This document shows positions 45,092-55,000 of a stretch of 64,000 nt of DNA, in pieces; the stretch's first letter is position 1; every line of letters begins with the position of its first letter. Made by a program: the position numbers and the translations under genes. The DNA comes from CAWKDC01 sp044445605 (GTDB lineage: Bacteria; Pseudomonadota; Gammaproteobacteria; JABCZS01): the NCBI GenBank assembly GCA_044445605.1, contig JBIOEA010000002.1, positions 1 to 64,000 of the forward strand, given 5' to 3'. The notes below the pieces were generated by a model. It had not been told where the DNA came from. It saw only the letters and a program-made list of their open reading frames with translations, and did no database searches.

Positions 45092-47391
45092 TGCTCACCT
45101 CCTACTTGGATTTGGGCAAACCCAGCGCCTAATGTCGTTTGGTCTTTCAGCCCGTATGCAACAAAAACACTGTGCTCAGGTAAGCGTTTGTTCAATACCA
45201 ACGGCAAATGCGCTTGGTTATCGCCTTGTGAAACACGCACTAACTCGCCTTCTTTCAATCCCAATGAATCAAATAAGGATTGAGGCACATGAACACCTTG
45301 TACCCACTTCATGTCATTTGTCGCTTGCAAGGGCTCAGAACGACGCGTCAACATGTCGACAGCGTAGATCGGCGTTTCGGCGAGACGTATATAGCCGCCG
45401 CTGTTCATGGATTTAGGCGAATGTGCAGGAGCGGTCCACTCGCCGCGCGAAGGACAAATATTCTTCGCCCCTACCACCTTATTTAAATTGTCCTGAACAT
45501 CCTCTAGCGTATCATAGGCCATGTTTTCCAAACGATTCAAATCGGCCAATGCACGGAAAATCTTCCATGCAGGACGTGCCTCATTTTTAGGCAAGACGGC
45601 CGCCTTGAAGGATTGAGAATCGCCTTGAACGTTCACAAACGATCCACTCATTTCAGAGAACGGTGTGGCTGGCAATAATACATCAGCCCACTCGCGCATC
45701 GAAGCACTTGCATGACTTGTGATGCACACGACTGCTTCTGCAGAACGCAATGCTTTCTTCACAGGAGCACCGTAAGCGCAATCCAATGGCGGCTCAACAT
45801 TCAATAGTACATAGGCTTTGCAAGGTTGTTCGAACATTTGCATCGCATTTTTGCCAACGGTCACGGATTGTGCACCCGGACCGCGATGTGGCACACATCC
45901 CGAAATCCAAGCACCCGCACTGTTCGCCCCTTCGGTCAATAAACCGAGATGCGCGTTGTATTGTTTTGCCAATGCTTGTGCTGCATGGCGAATATGGGCC
46001 GCATGTGGGTGATGCAATGCTTGCGCACCCAACAAAATCGCCATCTTTTCGCCAGACTTCAATACGTCTGCGGCTTCACGGCTTGCTTGTGACAAAGCAG
46101 ATAATAAATCACCGCGATCCGCCACGAATGATACGGCTCCCGGCAAGTTCATATCATGATGCATCATGTCGACGACAATCACTTTCGCGCCATGATGTGC
46201 TGCTTTATAAGCACGATGCCACAATAAAGGTTGTTCTTTACGTAAATGCGAACCTATCAGCACGATCACATCCGCTTTTTCGAGCTCAGCAATCGTCATG
46301 CCTAAATTCGGATACAGCGGGAACGCATCTTCATCAGAAAAATCTTGGACTTTCAAACGGTGGTCAATGTTTGCCACACCCAAACCACGTAGGAAGGATT
46401 GCATCATGTGCATGTTTTCAGTCGTTTCACTCGGAGAGACTAAAGCACCCACTGCGTCAGCGCCGTCTTCATGTAATACTTTTTGTAATGCATTAACCGT
46501 GTGTTCCAATGCAGTTGCCCAGTCCGTCACGCGCCATTTGCCATCGATTTTAATCTCAGGCTTGGTGAGACGATCAGACGACGCAATACCATGAATGGCA
46601 TAACGATCACGGTCCGACAACCAAACTTCGTTGATCGATTCGCATTCGCGTGGCACGGCACGCATGACTTCGTTACGACGTTCGTGTAAAAACAGATGTG
46701 AACCCACGCAATCATGCGCGCTGATCATGGCTCGTTGGTTTAATTCCCAAGGACGTGCTTTGAATTGGAATGGCTTGTTCGTGAGCGCGCCCACAGGACA
46801 GATATCAATCACGTTACCGGATAATTCGGAATCCACGTTCTTTTTAACGAACGTTGTGATCTTCGTGAACTCACCGCGGCCCACAGCACCTAATTCGCGG
46901 ATGCCAGAGATTTCATCACCAAAGCGAACACAACGCGTGCAATGAATGCAACGGGTCATGTAGGTTGCCACTAATGGGCCGAGATCAGGATCTTCAACGC
47001 TACGTTTGCCTTCGCTGTATTCAGAAATGCCTTCACCGTACCCCATCGATACGTCTTGCAATTCACACTCGCCGCCCTGATCGCACACCGGACAATCCAG
47101 CGGGTGGTTAATCAATAAAAATTCCATGACAATGCGCTGTGCTTCGAGTGCCATCGAAGAACGTGTGAAAACTTTCATGCCTTCTGTGATCGGCGTTGCG
47201 CATGCGGGCAGAGGCTTTGGCGCCTTTTCAACTTGCACCAAACACATCCGGCAGTTAGCCGCAATCGATAATTTTTTGTGATAGCAAAACCGTGGAATAC
47301 GAATATTATTTTCGTCCGCGACTTCAATGATCATCTGGCCTTGTTCGGCTTCGACAGGCTTGCCGTTGATTTCAAATGTTACTTTGCTCAT
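45088..47391 (-). CDS. nuoG: NADH-quinone oxidoreductase subunit G
   Basis: A 767-residue peripheral subunit of complex I with several iron-sulfur clusters. The N-terminal 2Fe-2S site is in CYHKKLSIAANCRMC; the 4Fe-4S motifs include HPLDCPVCDQGGECELQD and CIHCTRCVRF. The rest is a molybdopterin-oxidoreductase-like domain without the cofactor. Around residues 639-648 the sequence VVGAKNICPSRG is encoded by a copy of the short palindromic module (45447-45473), read in frame, in the poorly conserved C-terminal region. A 134-base gap with three repeat units separates it from nuoF. Confidence 0.95.
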   Translation of the reverse strand: MSKVTFEINGKPVEAEQGQMIIEVADENNIRIPRFCYHKKLSIAANCRMCLVQVEKAPKPLPACATPITEGMKVFTRSSMALEAQRIVMEFLLINHPLDCPVCDQGGECELQDVSMGYGEGISEYSEGKRSVEDPDLGPLVATYMTRCIHCTRCVRFGDEISGIRELGAVGRGEFTKITTFVKKNVDSELSGNVIDICPVGALTNKPFQFKARPWELNQRAMISAHDCVGSHLFLHERRNEVMRAVPRECESINEVWLSDRDRYAIHGIASSDRLTKPEIKIDGKWRVTDWATALEHTVNALQKVLHEDGADAVGALVSPSETTENMHMMQSFLRGLGVANIDHRLKVQDFSDEDAFPLYPNLGMTIAELEKADVIVLIGSHLRKEQPLLWHRAYKAAHHGAKVIVVDMMHHDMNLPGAVSFVADRGDLLSALSQASREAADVLKSGEKMAILLGAQALHHPHAAHIRHAAQALAKQYNAHLGLLTEGANSAGAWISGCVPHRGPGAQSVTVGKNAMQMFEQPCKAYVLLNVEPPLDCAYGAPVKKALRSAEAVVCITSHASASMREWADVLLPATPFSEMSGSFVNVQGDSQSFKAAVLPKNEARPAWKIFRALADLNRLENMAYDTLEDVQDNLNKVVGAKNICPSRGEWTAPAHSPKSMNSGGYIRLAETPIYAVDMLTRRSEPLQATNDMKWVQGVHVPQSLFDSLGLKEGELVRVSQGDNQAHLPLVLNKRLPEHSVFVAYGLKDQTTLGAGFAQIQVGGEQ
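45447..45473. repeat. Palindromic module inside nuoG
   Basis: GCGAAGGACAAATATTCTTCGCCCCTA, arms GCGAAG/CTTCGC, matches the short module with changes in the loop. It is translated as part of NuoG without breaking the frame. Confidence 0.65.
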
Positions 47392-47404
47392 CTATAAACC
47401 CCTA

Positions 47405-47512
47405 GAGGGCGAAACATGTTTCGCCGCTACATACAAATCCCCCGCCTCGAAATACTCGGCCGCCCCCTTTTCAAAGGGGGCAAGAGGCTCCCCCGCCTCG
47501 GAATACTCGGCC
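47405..47512. repeat. Cluster of three palindromic repeat units
   Basis: One short module (47405-47431, GGGCGAAACATGTTTCGCC), then two CTCGG-type units (47434-47482 and 47488-47512). The first CTCGG unit closes with CCCCCTTTTCAAAGGGGG; the second lacks that closing palindrome. They fill the nuoF-nuoG gap inside the operon and probably fold in the mRNA. Confidence 0.8.
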
Positions 47513-47525
47513 GCCATGACGCGTC

Positions 47526-48779
47526 CTACTTTTGCACCAGCGCATCAAATTCCGATCTAAAATGCTTGATAAAACTCAACACCGGCATCGCTGCCGCATC
47601 CGCCAATGCACAAATAGTGCGGCCCATCATTTTATTGGACACCGCTTGAAGCTTGTCCAAATCTTCTGATGTTCCTTCACCCTGCAGCACACGATGCAAC
47701 ATACGTGACAACCAACCCGTGCCTTCACGGCAAGGCGTGCATTGTCCGCAGGATTCTTCAAAATAAAATTCAGAGATGCGTGCCAACACTTTCACCATGT
47801 CTGTCGTATCGTCCATCACAATAACGGAGCCCGCGCCTAACATGCTGCCCGCTTTCGACAAGGATTCATAATCCATGTTCACGTCCATCATGATGTGTGC
47901 CGGCAAAACAGGCACAGATGAACCACCTGGAATCACCGCCTTCAACGGACGATCAGTTAACATGCCGCCTGCCATTTCTAGCAATGTTTTAAACGGTGTT
48001 CCCATCGGGACTTCATAATTACCAGGACGTTTCACGTGACCCGATACAGAAAATATCTTTGTACCACCGCTTTTTTCAGTGCCCATCTTGGCAAACCACT
48101 CTGCGCCCTTTTCCAAAATCACCGGCACAGATGCATAGCTTTCCGTGTTATTGATGATCGTAGGACGCCCATACAAACCAAAGTTTGCAGGAAAAGGTGG
48201 TTTGAAACGAGGTAAGCCCTTCTTCCCTTCGAGGGATTCGAGCAAGGCGGTTTCTTCTCCACAAATGTAAGCGCCAGCACCAATCGTATTGTGCAATTCG
48301 AAATCAACGCCACTACCCAAAATATTTTTGCCAATCAATCCAGCGTTGCGCGCTTCAGCCAGCGCTTTCTCGCATGCTTCAAATGGTTCAACATATTCAC
48401 CACGAATATAGTTGTAGCCCAGCGTTGCGTTCAAGATGTACCCGGCGATGGCCATCCCTTCAATCAATTGATGTGGATTATAACGAAGAATATCCCGATC
48501 CTTAAATGTGCCTGGTTCGCCTTCGTCTGAATTGCACACCACAAATTTTTGCCCTTCGCGATGACGTGGCATAAAACTCCACTTCAATCCTGTCGGAAAG
48601 CCCGCGCCACCGCGGCCACGCAATCCAGACTTTTTGATTTCTTCAATCAATTCATCTGCAGAAGGTTTGTCTTTTAATATGCGACGCCAAACGGAATAGC
48701 CGCCGAGTGCTTCGTACGTTGCCAATGAAGCCGGATCTTGTTTATCCAGGGTGCGGAAACAAACTTGGTTGATCAGCAT
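47526..48779 (-). CDS. nuoF: NADH-quinone oxidoreductase subunit F
   Basis: A 417-residue subunit of complex I that binds FMN and NADH and takes the first electrons. SGLRGRGGAGFPTGLKW is the FMN/NADH motif, EPGTFKDRDI and GAGAYICGEETALLESLEG follow, and the N3 cluster is in ESCGQCTPCREGT. Length is near E. coli (445). It overlaps nuoE by seven bases. Confidence 0.96.
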   Translation of the reverse strand: MLINQVCFRTLDKQDPASLATYEALGGYSVWRRILKDKPSADELIEEIKKSGLRGRGGAGFPTGLKWSFMPRHREGQKFVVCNSDEGEPGTFKDRDILRYNPHQLIEGMAIAGYILNATLGYNYIRGEYVEPFEACEKALAEARNAGLIGKNILGSGVDFELHNTIGAGAYICGEETALLESLEGKKGLPRFKPPFPANFGLYGRPTIINNTESYASVPVILEKGAEWFAKMGTEKSGGTKIFSVSGHVKRPGNYEVPMGTPFKTLLEMAGGMLTDRPLKAVIPGGSSVPVLPAHIMMDVNMDYESLSKAGSMLGAGSVIVMDDTTDMVKVLARISEFYFEESCGQCTPCREGTGWLSRMLHRVLQGEGTSEDLDKLQAVSNKMMGRTICALADAAAMPVLSFIKHFRSEFDALVQK

Positions 48780-49270
48780 GACCCCTCCCGTGTTTTCGCC
48801 AAAATCTCATCAATACGCTCTGGCGTTAAATTCTCATAATAAGTCTTGTCAACTTGCATCGCCGGTGCGCCACCGCAAGCACCTAAACATTCCACGTGAC
48901 GTAATGTGAATTGCTTGTCTTCGGTCGTTTCATTGAAATCGATCTTCAATGTTTTCTTTAGATGATCAACCACTTTCTCAGAACCACGCAACATGCAAGA
49001 AATGTTCGTGCAGACACAAATTTTATGCTGACCACGGGGTTTCAAATCGTACATGGAATAGAATGTCGCGACTTCGTACACGCCAATAGGAGGCATGCCT
49101 AAATAATCAGCCACAGCATCCATCATTGGCGTGGATAAATACCCTTCTTTATCTTGCACCCATGTCAACGCAGGAATCACCGCGGATCTTTTTTGATCAG
49201 CAGGAAACTTTGCTACCCACACATCAATCTCGTTTTTGAGAGCATCACTTAACAGATATACGTCACTCAT
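48773..49270 (-). CDS. nuoE: NADH-quinone oxidoreductase subunit E
   Basis: A 165-residue thioredoxin-like subunit of complex I with a 2Fe-2S cluster. The ligands are in CVCTNISC and ECLGACGGAP. The preceding helical part has YEVATFYSMYDLKPRGQH. Length matches E. coli (166). Its start overlaps the nuoD stop. Confidence 0.96.
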   Translation of the reverse strand: MSDVYLLSDALKNEIDVWVAKFPADQKRSAVIPALTWVQDKEGYLSTPMMDAVADYLGMPPIGVYEVATFYSMYDLKPRGQHKICVCTNISCMLRGSEKVVDHLKKTLKIDFNETTEDKQFTLRHVECLGACGGAPAMQVDKTYYENLTPERIDEILAKTREGSC

Positions 49271-50520
49271 CAGCGATCTATCTCCCCAAATACTATGTCT
49301 TGCGTTCCGATAATAGTGACCACGTCAGATAACATGTGGCCTTTCACCATTTCATCCAATGCCGCTAAATGCGAGAACCCTGCTGCGCGTACTTTCAAAC
49401 GGTACGGTTTGTTCGCGCCGTCAGAGATTAAATACACGCCAAATTCGCCTTTCGGATGCTCGACTGCTGCGTACGCTTCGCCCGCTGGAATGCAGAACCC
49501 TTCCGAGAATAATTTAAAGTGGTGAATCATCGCTTCCATGTCATTTTTCATGACTTCACGCTTCGGTGGCACCACTTTGACATCATCTGCCATCACAGGG
49601 CCAGGATTGATGCGTAACCAATCAATGCATTGACGAATAATGTGATTGGATTGACGCATTTCGGCCATGCGGACCAAATAACGATCGTAACTGTCACCGG
49701 TTTTGCCGACAGGAATATCAAAATCAAGTTTGTCGTATACCGCGTAAGGTTGTTTTTTACGTAAATCCCATGCAACACCAGAACCACGCAACATCGGGCC
49801 TGTAAACCCTAATGCAATCGCACGTTCTGCCGAAACAACACCAATGTTGACGGTACGCTGCTTCCAAATACGATTGTCGGTGAGCAATGTTTCATATTCA
49901 TCGACACATTTAGGAAAACGATTCACAAAATCTTCAATGAAATCTAAAAATGAACCTTGACGATTGGCATTGCGCCATTTCAACTCTTTTGCTTTGAATT
50001 CCGTGGGATTGTAAGGTGCCATGCGATCGGGCAAATCACGGTAAACACCACCAGGACGGTAATACGTGGCATGTAAACGTGCGCCGGATACAGCTTCATA
50101 GCAATCCATTAAATCTTCACGCTCACGGAATGCATACAAGAACATGGTCATTGCGCCCACGTCGAGCGCATGCGCACCAATCCATAGGAGGTGATTCAAG
50201 ATACGGGTGATTTCATCAAACATCACACGAATGTACTGAGCGCGGATCGGCGCTGTGATGCCCAATAATTTTTCCATCGCTAATACGTAACCGTGTTCGT
50301 TACACATCATGGACACGTAATCTAAACGGTCCATGTAGCCAATGCTTTGATTGTAAGGTTTGGTTTCAGCCAATTTTTCAGTGGCGCGGTGCAATAACCC
50401 GACATGTGGATCGGCATGCACGACTGTTTCACCATCCAATTCAAGGATCAAGCGCAACACACCGTGTGCCGCAGGATGTTGAGGACCAAAATTGAGGGTG
50501 TAATTCTTAATATCTGCCAT
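49270..50520 (-). CDS. nuoD: NADH-quinone oxidoreductase subunit D
   Basis: A 416-residue 49-kDa-type subunit that forms the quinone site with NuoB. The start NYTLNFGPQHPAAHGVLRL, then GLLHRATEKLAE, and the end DIVFGEIDR are family signatures; the histidine in GPQHPAAHG contacts quinone. It is not fused to nuoC, unlike E. coli. Its start overlaps the nuoC stop (TAATG). Confidence 0.97.
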   Translation of the reverse strand: MADIKNYTLNFGPQHPAAHGVLRLILELDGETVVHADPHVGLLHRATEKLAETKPYNQSIGYMDRLDYVSMMCNEHGYVLAMEKLLGITAPIRAQYIRVMFDEITRILNHLLWIGAHALDVGAMTMFLYAFREREDLMDCYEAVSGARLHATYYRPGGVYRDLPDRMAPYNPTEFKAKELKWRNANRQGSFLDFIEDFVNRFPKCVDEYETLLTDNRIWKQRTVNIGVVSAERAIALGFTGPMLRGSGVAWDLRKKQPYAVYDKLDFDIPVGKTGDSYDRYLVRMAEMRQSNHIIRQCIDWLRINPGPVMADDVKVVPPKREVMKNDMEAMIHHFKLFSEGFCIPAGEAYAAVEHPKGEFGVYLISDGANKPYRLKVRAAGFSHLAALDEMVKGHMLSDVVTIIGTQDIVFGEIDR

Positions 50521-51179
50521 TATTTACCCTCTTCTAGCAAGTAACGATTATCATCGCGGATCACTTTTGGTACGAGTACACGCGGCTCAATGCTCACGGG
50601 CTGATACACCACACGTTGTTGTACTTCATCGTAACGTACTTCGACATAACCAGAGATGGGGAAATCTTTGCGGAATGGATGGCCAATAAAGCCATAATCC
50701 GTGAGAATACGACGCAAATCTGGATGCCCTTCGAACATAATGCCGAACAAATCATACGCTTCACGTTCAAACCAATTCGCAGAGGGCCAAATATCGTTCA
50801 CGCTTTTGATGGTCAGGTCGTTATCGTCGACAAACGCTTTGACACGAATGCGATGGTTGTGGACTAAGGACAATAAATGATAGACAGCGGCAAAGCGCGG
50901 GCCGTTATCGCGTTTGACAACCATTACGCCACGGCTAAAACCCGTATTGGGCGCGGTGTCTGTTTTCCACTCATCTTGGCCGTAGGTGAGGTAATCCACG
51001 CCACAGACGTCGATAAGCTGTTCAAAGGCTAAATCAGCGGTATCGCGCAGTTTCAAACAAGCCGCATGGCAATCAGTGGCCTTGACTTCAACGGTCAGCT
51101 CACCGACGTGAACCGTCGTACTCACGACGGCATCGCCCAGTACTTTAATCACTCGTTCTTTTAATGTCTCGATGTTCAT
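50520..51179 (-). CDS. nuoC: NADH-quinone oxidoreductase subunit C
   Basis: A 220-residue 30-kDa-type peripheral subunit of complex I. WPSANWFEREAYDLFGIMFEGHPDLRRILTDY is the signature region, followed by GHPFRKDFPISGYVEVRYD. I start at the ATG at 51179 (MNIETLK), with GGGAGC upstream, although the frame opens at 51203 inside nuoB. Confidence 0.95.
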   Translation of the reverse strand: MNIETLKERVIKVLGDAVVSTTVHVGELTVEVKATDCHAACLKLRDTADLAFEQLIDVCGVDYLTYGQDEWKTDTAPNTGFSRGVMVVKRDNGPRFAAVYHLLSLVHNHRIRVKAFVDDNDLTIKSVNDIWPSANWFEREAYDLFGIMFEGHPDLRRILTDYGFIGHPFRKDFPISGYVEVRYDEVQQRVVYQPVSIEPRVLVPKVIRDDNRYLLEEGK

Positions 51180-51192
51180 GCGTGAGCTCCCT

Positions 51193-51669
51193 TTACCGTG
51201 CAATGGTTTCTGTACGTTTTATTTTATTTTGCAGCTGAATGATACCCCAAATAAGGGCTTCAGCGGTAGGAGGACAGCCAGGGACATAAATGTCTACGGG
51301 CACGATGCGGTCACATCCACGGACCACAGAATAGGAATAATGATAGTACCCGCCGCCATTGGCACAGGAACCCATGGAAATCACCCAGCGAGGTTCGGCC
51401 ATCTGGTCGTACACCTTGCGAAGCGCAGGCGCCATCTTGTTGCACAGCGTCCCGGCGACAATCATCACGTCAGATTGACGAGGGCTGGGGCGGAACACCA
51501 CGCCGAAACGATCGAGATCGTAGCGGGAAGCACCGGCATGCATCATCTCAACGGCGCAGCAGGCCAACCCGAAGGTCATCGGCCACATGGAGCCGGTCCG
51601 AGCCCAGTTGATCAGCGCATCAGCAGAGGTCGTGACAAAGCCTTTTTCTAAAATACCTTCTATTCCCAT
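51193..51669 (-). CDS. nuoB: NADH-quinone oxidoreductase subunit B
   Basis: A 158-residue subunit carrying cluster N2, the last cluster before quinone. The adjacent cysteines are in GLACCAVEMM; the other ligands are in MGSCANGG and YVPGCPPT. I start at the ATG at 51669 (MGIEGILEKG), with GGAG upstream; a longer frame opens at 51690. It overlaps nuoA by ten bases. Length matches compact NuoB forms. Confidence 0.96.
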   Translation of the reverse strand: MGIEGILEKGFVTTSADALINWARTGSMWPMTFGLACCAVEMMHAGASRYDLDRFGVVFRPSPRQSDVMIVAGTLCNKMAPALRKVYDQMAEPRWVISMGSCANGGGYYHYSYSVVRGCDRIVPVDIYVPGCPPTAEALIWGIIQLQNKIKRTETIAR

Positions 51670-52016
51670 TCTAAGGCTCCCTTTTTCCACTCATATATAA
51701 AGCCAATGGTCAGTAAACCTAAAAATATGCCCATTGCGATGAGAGGTGGCCAACCCAGCTTAGGGAAAACGACCGCCCAGGGGAATAAAAAGGCAATTTC
51801 AAGATCGAAAATGATGAAAAGAATGGCAACGAGGTAATAACGGACATCAAATTGCATGCGCGCATCTTCGAAGGGTTCGAAACCACATTCGTAAGGAGCG
51901 TCCTTTTCAACGCCTGGACGCGAGGGGGCTAATATCATCCCCATGAGGACCGGCGCAACACCCACTACTGCGGCAATCGCGATGAATACAATGACAGGAA
52001 GATAGTTTTCTAACAT
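51660..52016 (-). CDS. nuoA: NADH-quinone oxidoreductase subunit A
   Basis: A 118-residue three-helix membrane subunit of complex I and first gene of the operon. PYECGFEPFEDARMQFDVRYYLVAILFIIFDLE is the family signature, with the cysteine near the quinone pocket. I start at the ATG at 52016, with GAGG six bases upstream. A GTG lies 12 bases further up. A TATAAT-type promoter is found about 35 bases upstream. Confidence 0.95.
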   Translation of the reverse strand: MLENYLPVIVFIAIAAVVGVAPVLMGMILAPSRPGVEKDAPYECGFEPFEDARMQFDVRYYLVAILFIIFDLEIAFLFPWAVVFPKLGWPPLIAMGIFLGLLTIGFIYEWKKGALEWE

Positions 52017-52050
52017 TTTGCGCCTCACCCACTCTTTATAGGTCCCGCGG

Positions 52051-52059
52051 ATTATACCA
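52051..52059 (-). promoter_or_regulatory. Promoter of the nuo operon
   Basis: On the minus strand TGGTATAAT, a perfect extended -10, in the 48-base gap between the giant coiled-coil gene and nuoA. No good -35 is seen. The start would be near 52044, about 28 bases before the nuoA ATG. Confidence 0.65.
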
Positions 52060-52064
52060 AAGTT

Positions 52065-55000
52065 TTAGAAGTCTGGGCGTTTAACTTGTAAGGGGTTGTC
52101 TAGGGGTTTGGACGCCGTTTTGTTCAATCTCCGCGCGAGTTGATCCAGGACTGCCTCAATGACCTTATCTTCCTTATCATTTTGCCCATCCTTACGGGCA
52201 TGGTTTAGATATTCATTCAGCATGAGATACAAATGATTTTCATGAACTATCAGATCAGTTCGTTTGCTCTCTGGCAATGAAAAGAGATTATTTGACATCA
52301 TCTGAACAACCTCAGCCTCGATGGCTTTAATGATCTTGTCATTGTCAGCGTCTTTCAATTCAGCCATCAGGGTTTTAGATAAAAAAGGTGTGATCTGTCG
52401 AACTTTGTCATTGTCTCTGACTGTGCCAGATTTTAAGTAAAAGGATGCATAATATTCGTTGATCAAAGTAGCGACAGTATCATCAACATCCCTTTTCCAA
52501 ACAAGTTTTCCATCATCTAGTGGGGCATTGATACAACGAACACCCAACGTAAAATATGTCTTAGCAAAAATTGTTTCTTTGTCCTTGCGATCATAGATTG
52601 AATCAAAATATCCACGGAGGAGTTCAATCTGACGGGCATTGTCGTAGAGAGATGCTCTCAGCACAGGCACCATGGTCATTGAACTCGAGGCTGTCGGCGC
52701 AATGTCAGGATCAAACTGTTTTGAATCTCTGATTTTATTAATTCTCGCATACCGCTTGTCCTGATGATCAAGTGAGTGCAAATAGAGGGTCAGCACAGTC
52801 CATATTATTTTTTTAATCTCACGATCGTCTTTCAGCTCCGATTCACTCATCCCTAAAGGATTTGTTTTTTTTCTAAAATTGGAAATAGCCACTTGGGCAA
52901 TAAAATCGATATCATTGCGATCGTCGGGAGAAAAATAAGCCGCCGAAATTAAATGTTCAACGATAAAATGGTATTGCATTTCACGGACACTCTCACCCAG
53001 ATCAACGTCCTGAGCAGCCAAGCCTTTCATGTAATTTGCGTGTAACATCAGGTATTCCATGGTGCGTTTACCTGGAGTTAACACTCGGAAATAATTAATA
53101 ATGTGTTGAAATTTCGTAAGTGCTAGTTGCGAGGCATTACGCGGTTGATTAAGTCGTGCCTCATGATATTCTTTGAAATGGATAACCCAGGTTTTCATGG
53201 CCTTTTCTTTAATCTGAGCGTATTCCTCAGTAAACTTCCCATCAATAGCCTTTTCAAGAAATTCACTAATTTGATCGGCCCCGATCTCAACATTAATTTT
53301 TGAGGAAACATAAACAGGCAGACCGACGATCTCAAAGTCACACTCTTTTTGATTAAAAATCGATGCATCTCGGAAATCTTGGAAAAATGTTTTAATTTGC
53401 TCTTCAGTGAGCTCCTTTAAGCTCAACAGGCTTTGATGCTTCAAAAACACCTTGATGACACCCTGAGTTCGTTCATAGCTATGAATAGCCAGGTAAAAAT
53501 ATTTTTCGAGAGGAGCCAAAAGAGAGGTAAGTTTCATTATATCAAGAAGACGCGCTTTATCCTCTGTTGAGGAGAAGCAATCAGACATAAAGGAAGTGTT
53601 GACTAACACGTTCAGCATCACTAATTTTTCATGAAACCAACAAAGCTGATCATAGGGTTTGGTAAAATGGTAAATTTTTTGAGCATAGGCATCCATCCAC
53701 ATCAGCATGAAGAGTGAAATCTCTTGAATGGAGACTTTATTATCAACAGAAAAATCTGAATTTTTTAGTGCGAGCAAAAGTCCACCAAAATACTCTGCAT
53801 GAACCCACGCAGATTGGCTAGCATCAAGTTTTACGTGCATAACGGCTTTCGCCAAAGCATCCTGAGTTTCCTTATCCATTGCATCAATATGGGTCACAAA
53901 CTGATCCTCGGATCCCTTCGCTGAAAAAACACGCGTTTTTTCCGGACGTGTCAGCATGTCCTTCAAGATCAATACGAAGCCATATTCGATTTCAATAAGA
54001 GGCGTAGTCCCAGAGGATGCCTCATCCAGTTTCTTATTCTTTGGAATTTTCGAAATGAGCAAATCATGATGGCGTCGTCTAACATGTGAAGCGACAAGCT
54101 TAATGGTCTCCATGATCTGGCTGGAAATGTTCACATCCTTATTGAACTTACCAATCATGATCGTGAGCAACCGAAGTAATGTAGCCGTATCCTTCAATGT
54201 CTCAGGAGGGAGTAAAAAAATGTTTTCCTTGTTCAATTCCTCAATGGCAAAATTTATTTGAGCATCAACTTTCTTAATAAAGTTTTTACTATAAACATTA
54301 CCTATGCTTGTAAGAAAGTCTGCCCGGAATAAAGGAGAGATATGCCTGAAGAATGGATGATCCCAAGGAAGCGAAGGATTTTTATGCACCATTGAATATT
54401 CTAAGCAACAAATGAGATGAAAATCATAAAGATCAAGTGTATCATGATTCGAGTACTCGAACAATGCGGAAAATATTGACCTGAGTGTTTTGACAGCATC
54501 GGCCTTTTTGTTCTTGTTGTATTTCTCCAAAAACGGTTTAGCCTGAGCGTACCATCTTGAATACAGCTCATCAGAGGTATCCAATCGTTCGCAGTACTTA
54601 AATAGAGCGTTTATCTTTTCATCTGTTAACCGCTTGTCTGAGTCTATAAACCGTGATTTTGCAGATTGAATGACGCCAACCACCTGTGCATCAACAAATT
54701 TCTTATATCCGCGGTGCATGGTCTTCAAGGAATCATCATAAACAATTTTTTGTTTTTCATTTTCATCCATTTTCTTGATTGAAGCCAAGACCGTTGCTCT
54801 ATGTGAGAGCAAGAAATGATGAACCTTATCAGTATCCTTGAAGGCAGTGATGATTTCCTGCTTCAGGCCCTCATCGTTAGAAACCTTAGCACGCAGATCA
54901 ACAGCATTCTTGCTGATTGTTATATCATCGATATCTTTTAATGAGCACAATAATGGAAGTGAAAAAATGATGTCGAATCGATCAAGCTCATTCAACATAA

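Noticed and set aside
45750..46496. 248-codon frame on the plus strand inside nuoG
   Set aside because: Antisense shadow; the product is rich in His, Arg and Ser, and NuoG is intact on the other strand.
47405..47512. Possible CRISPR-like array
   Set aside because: The units differ in type, there are no spacers of even length, and no cas genes are present.
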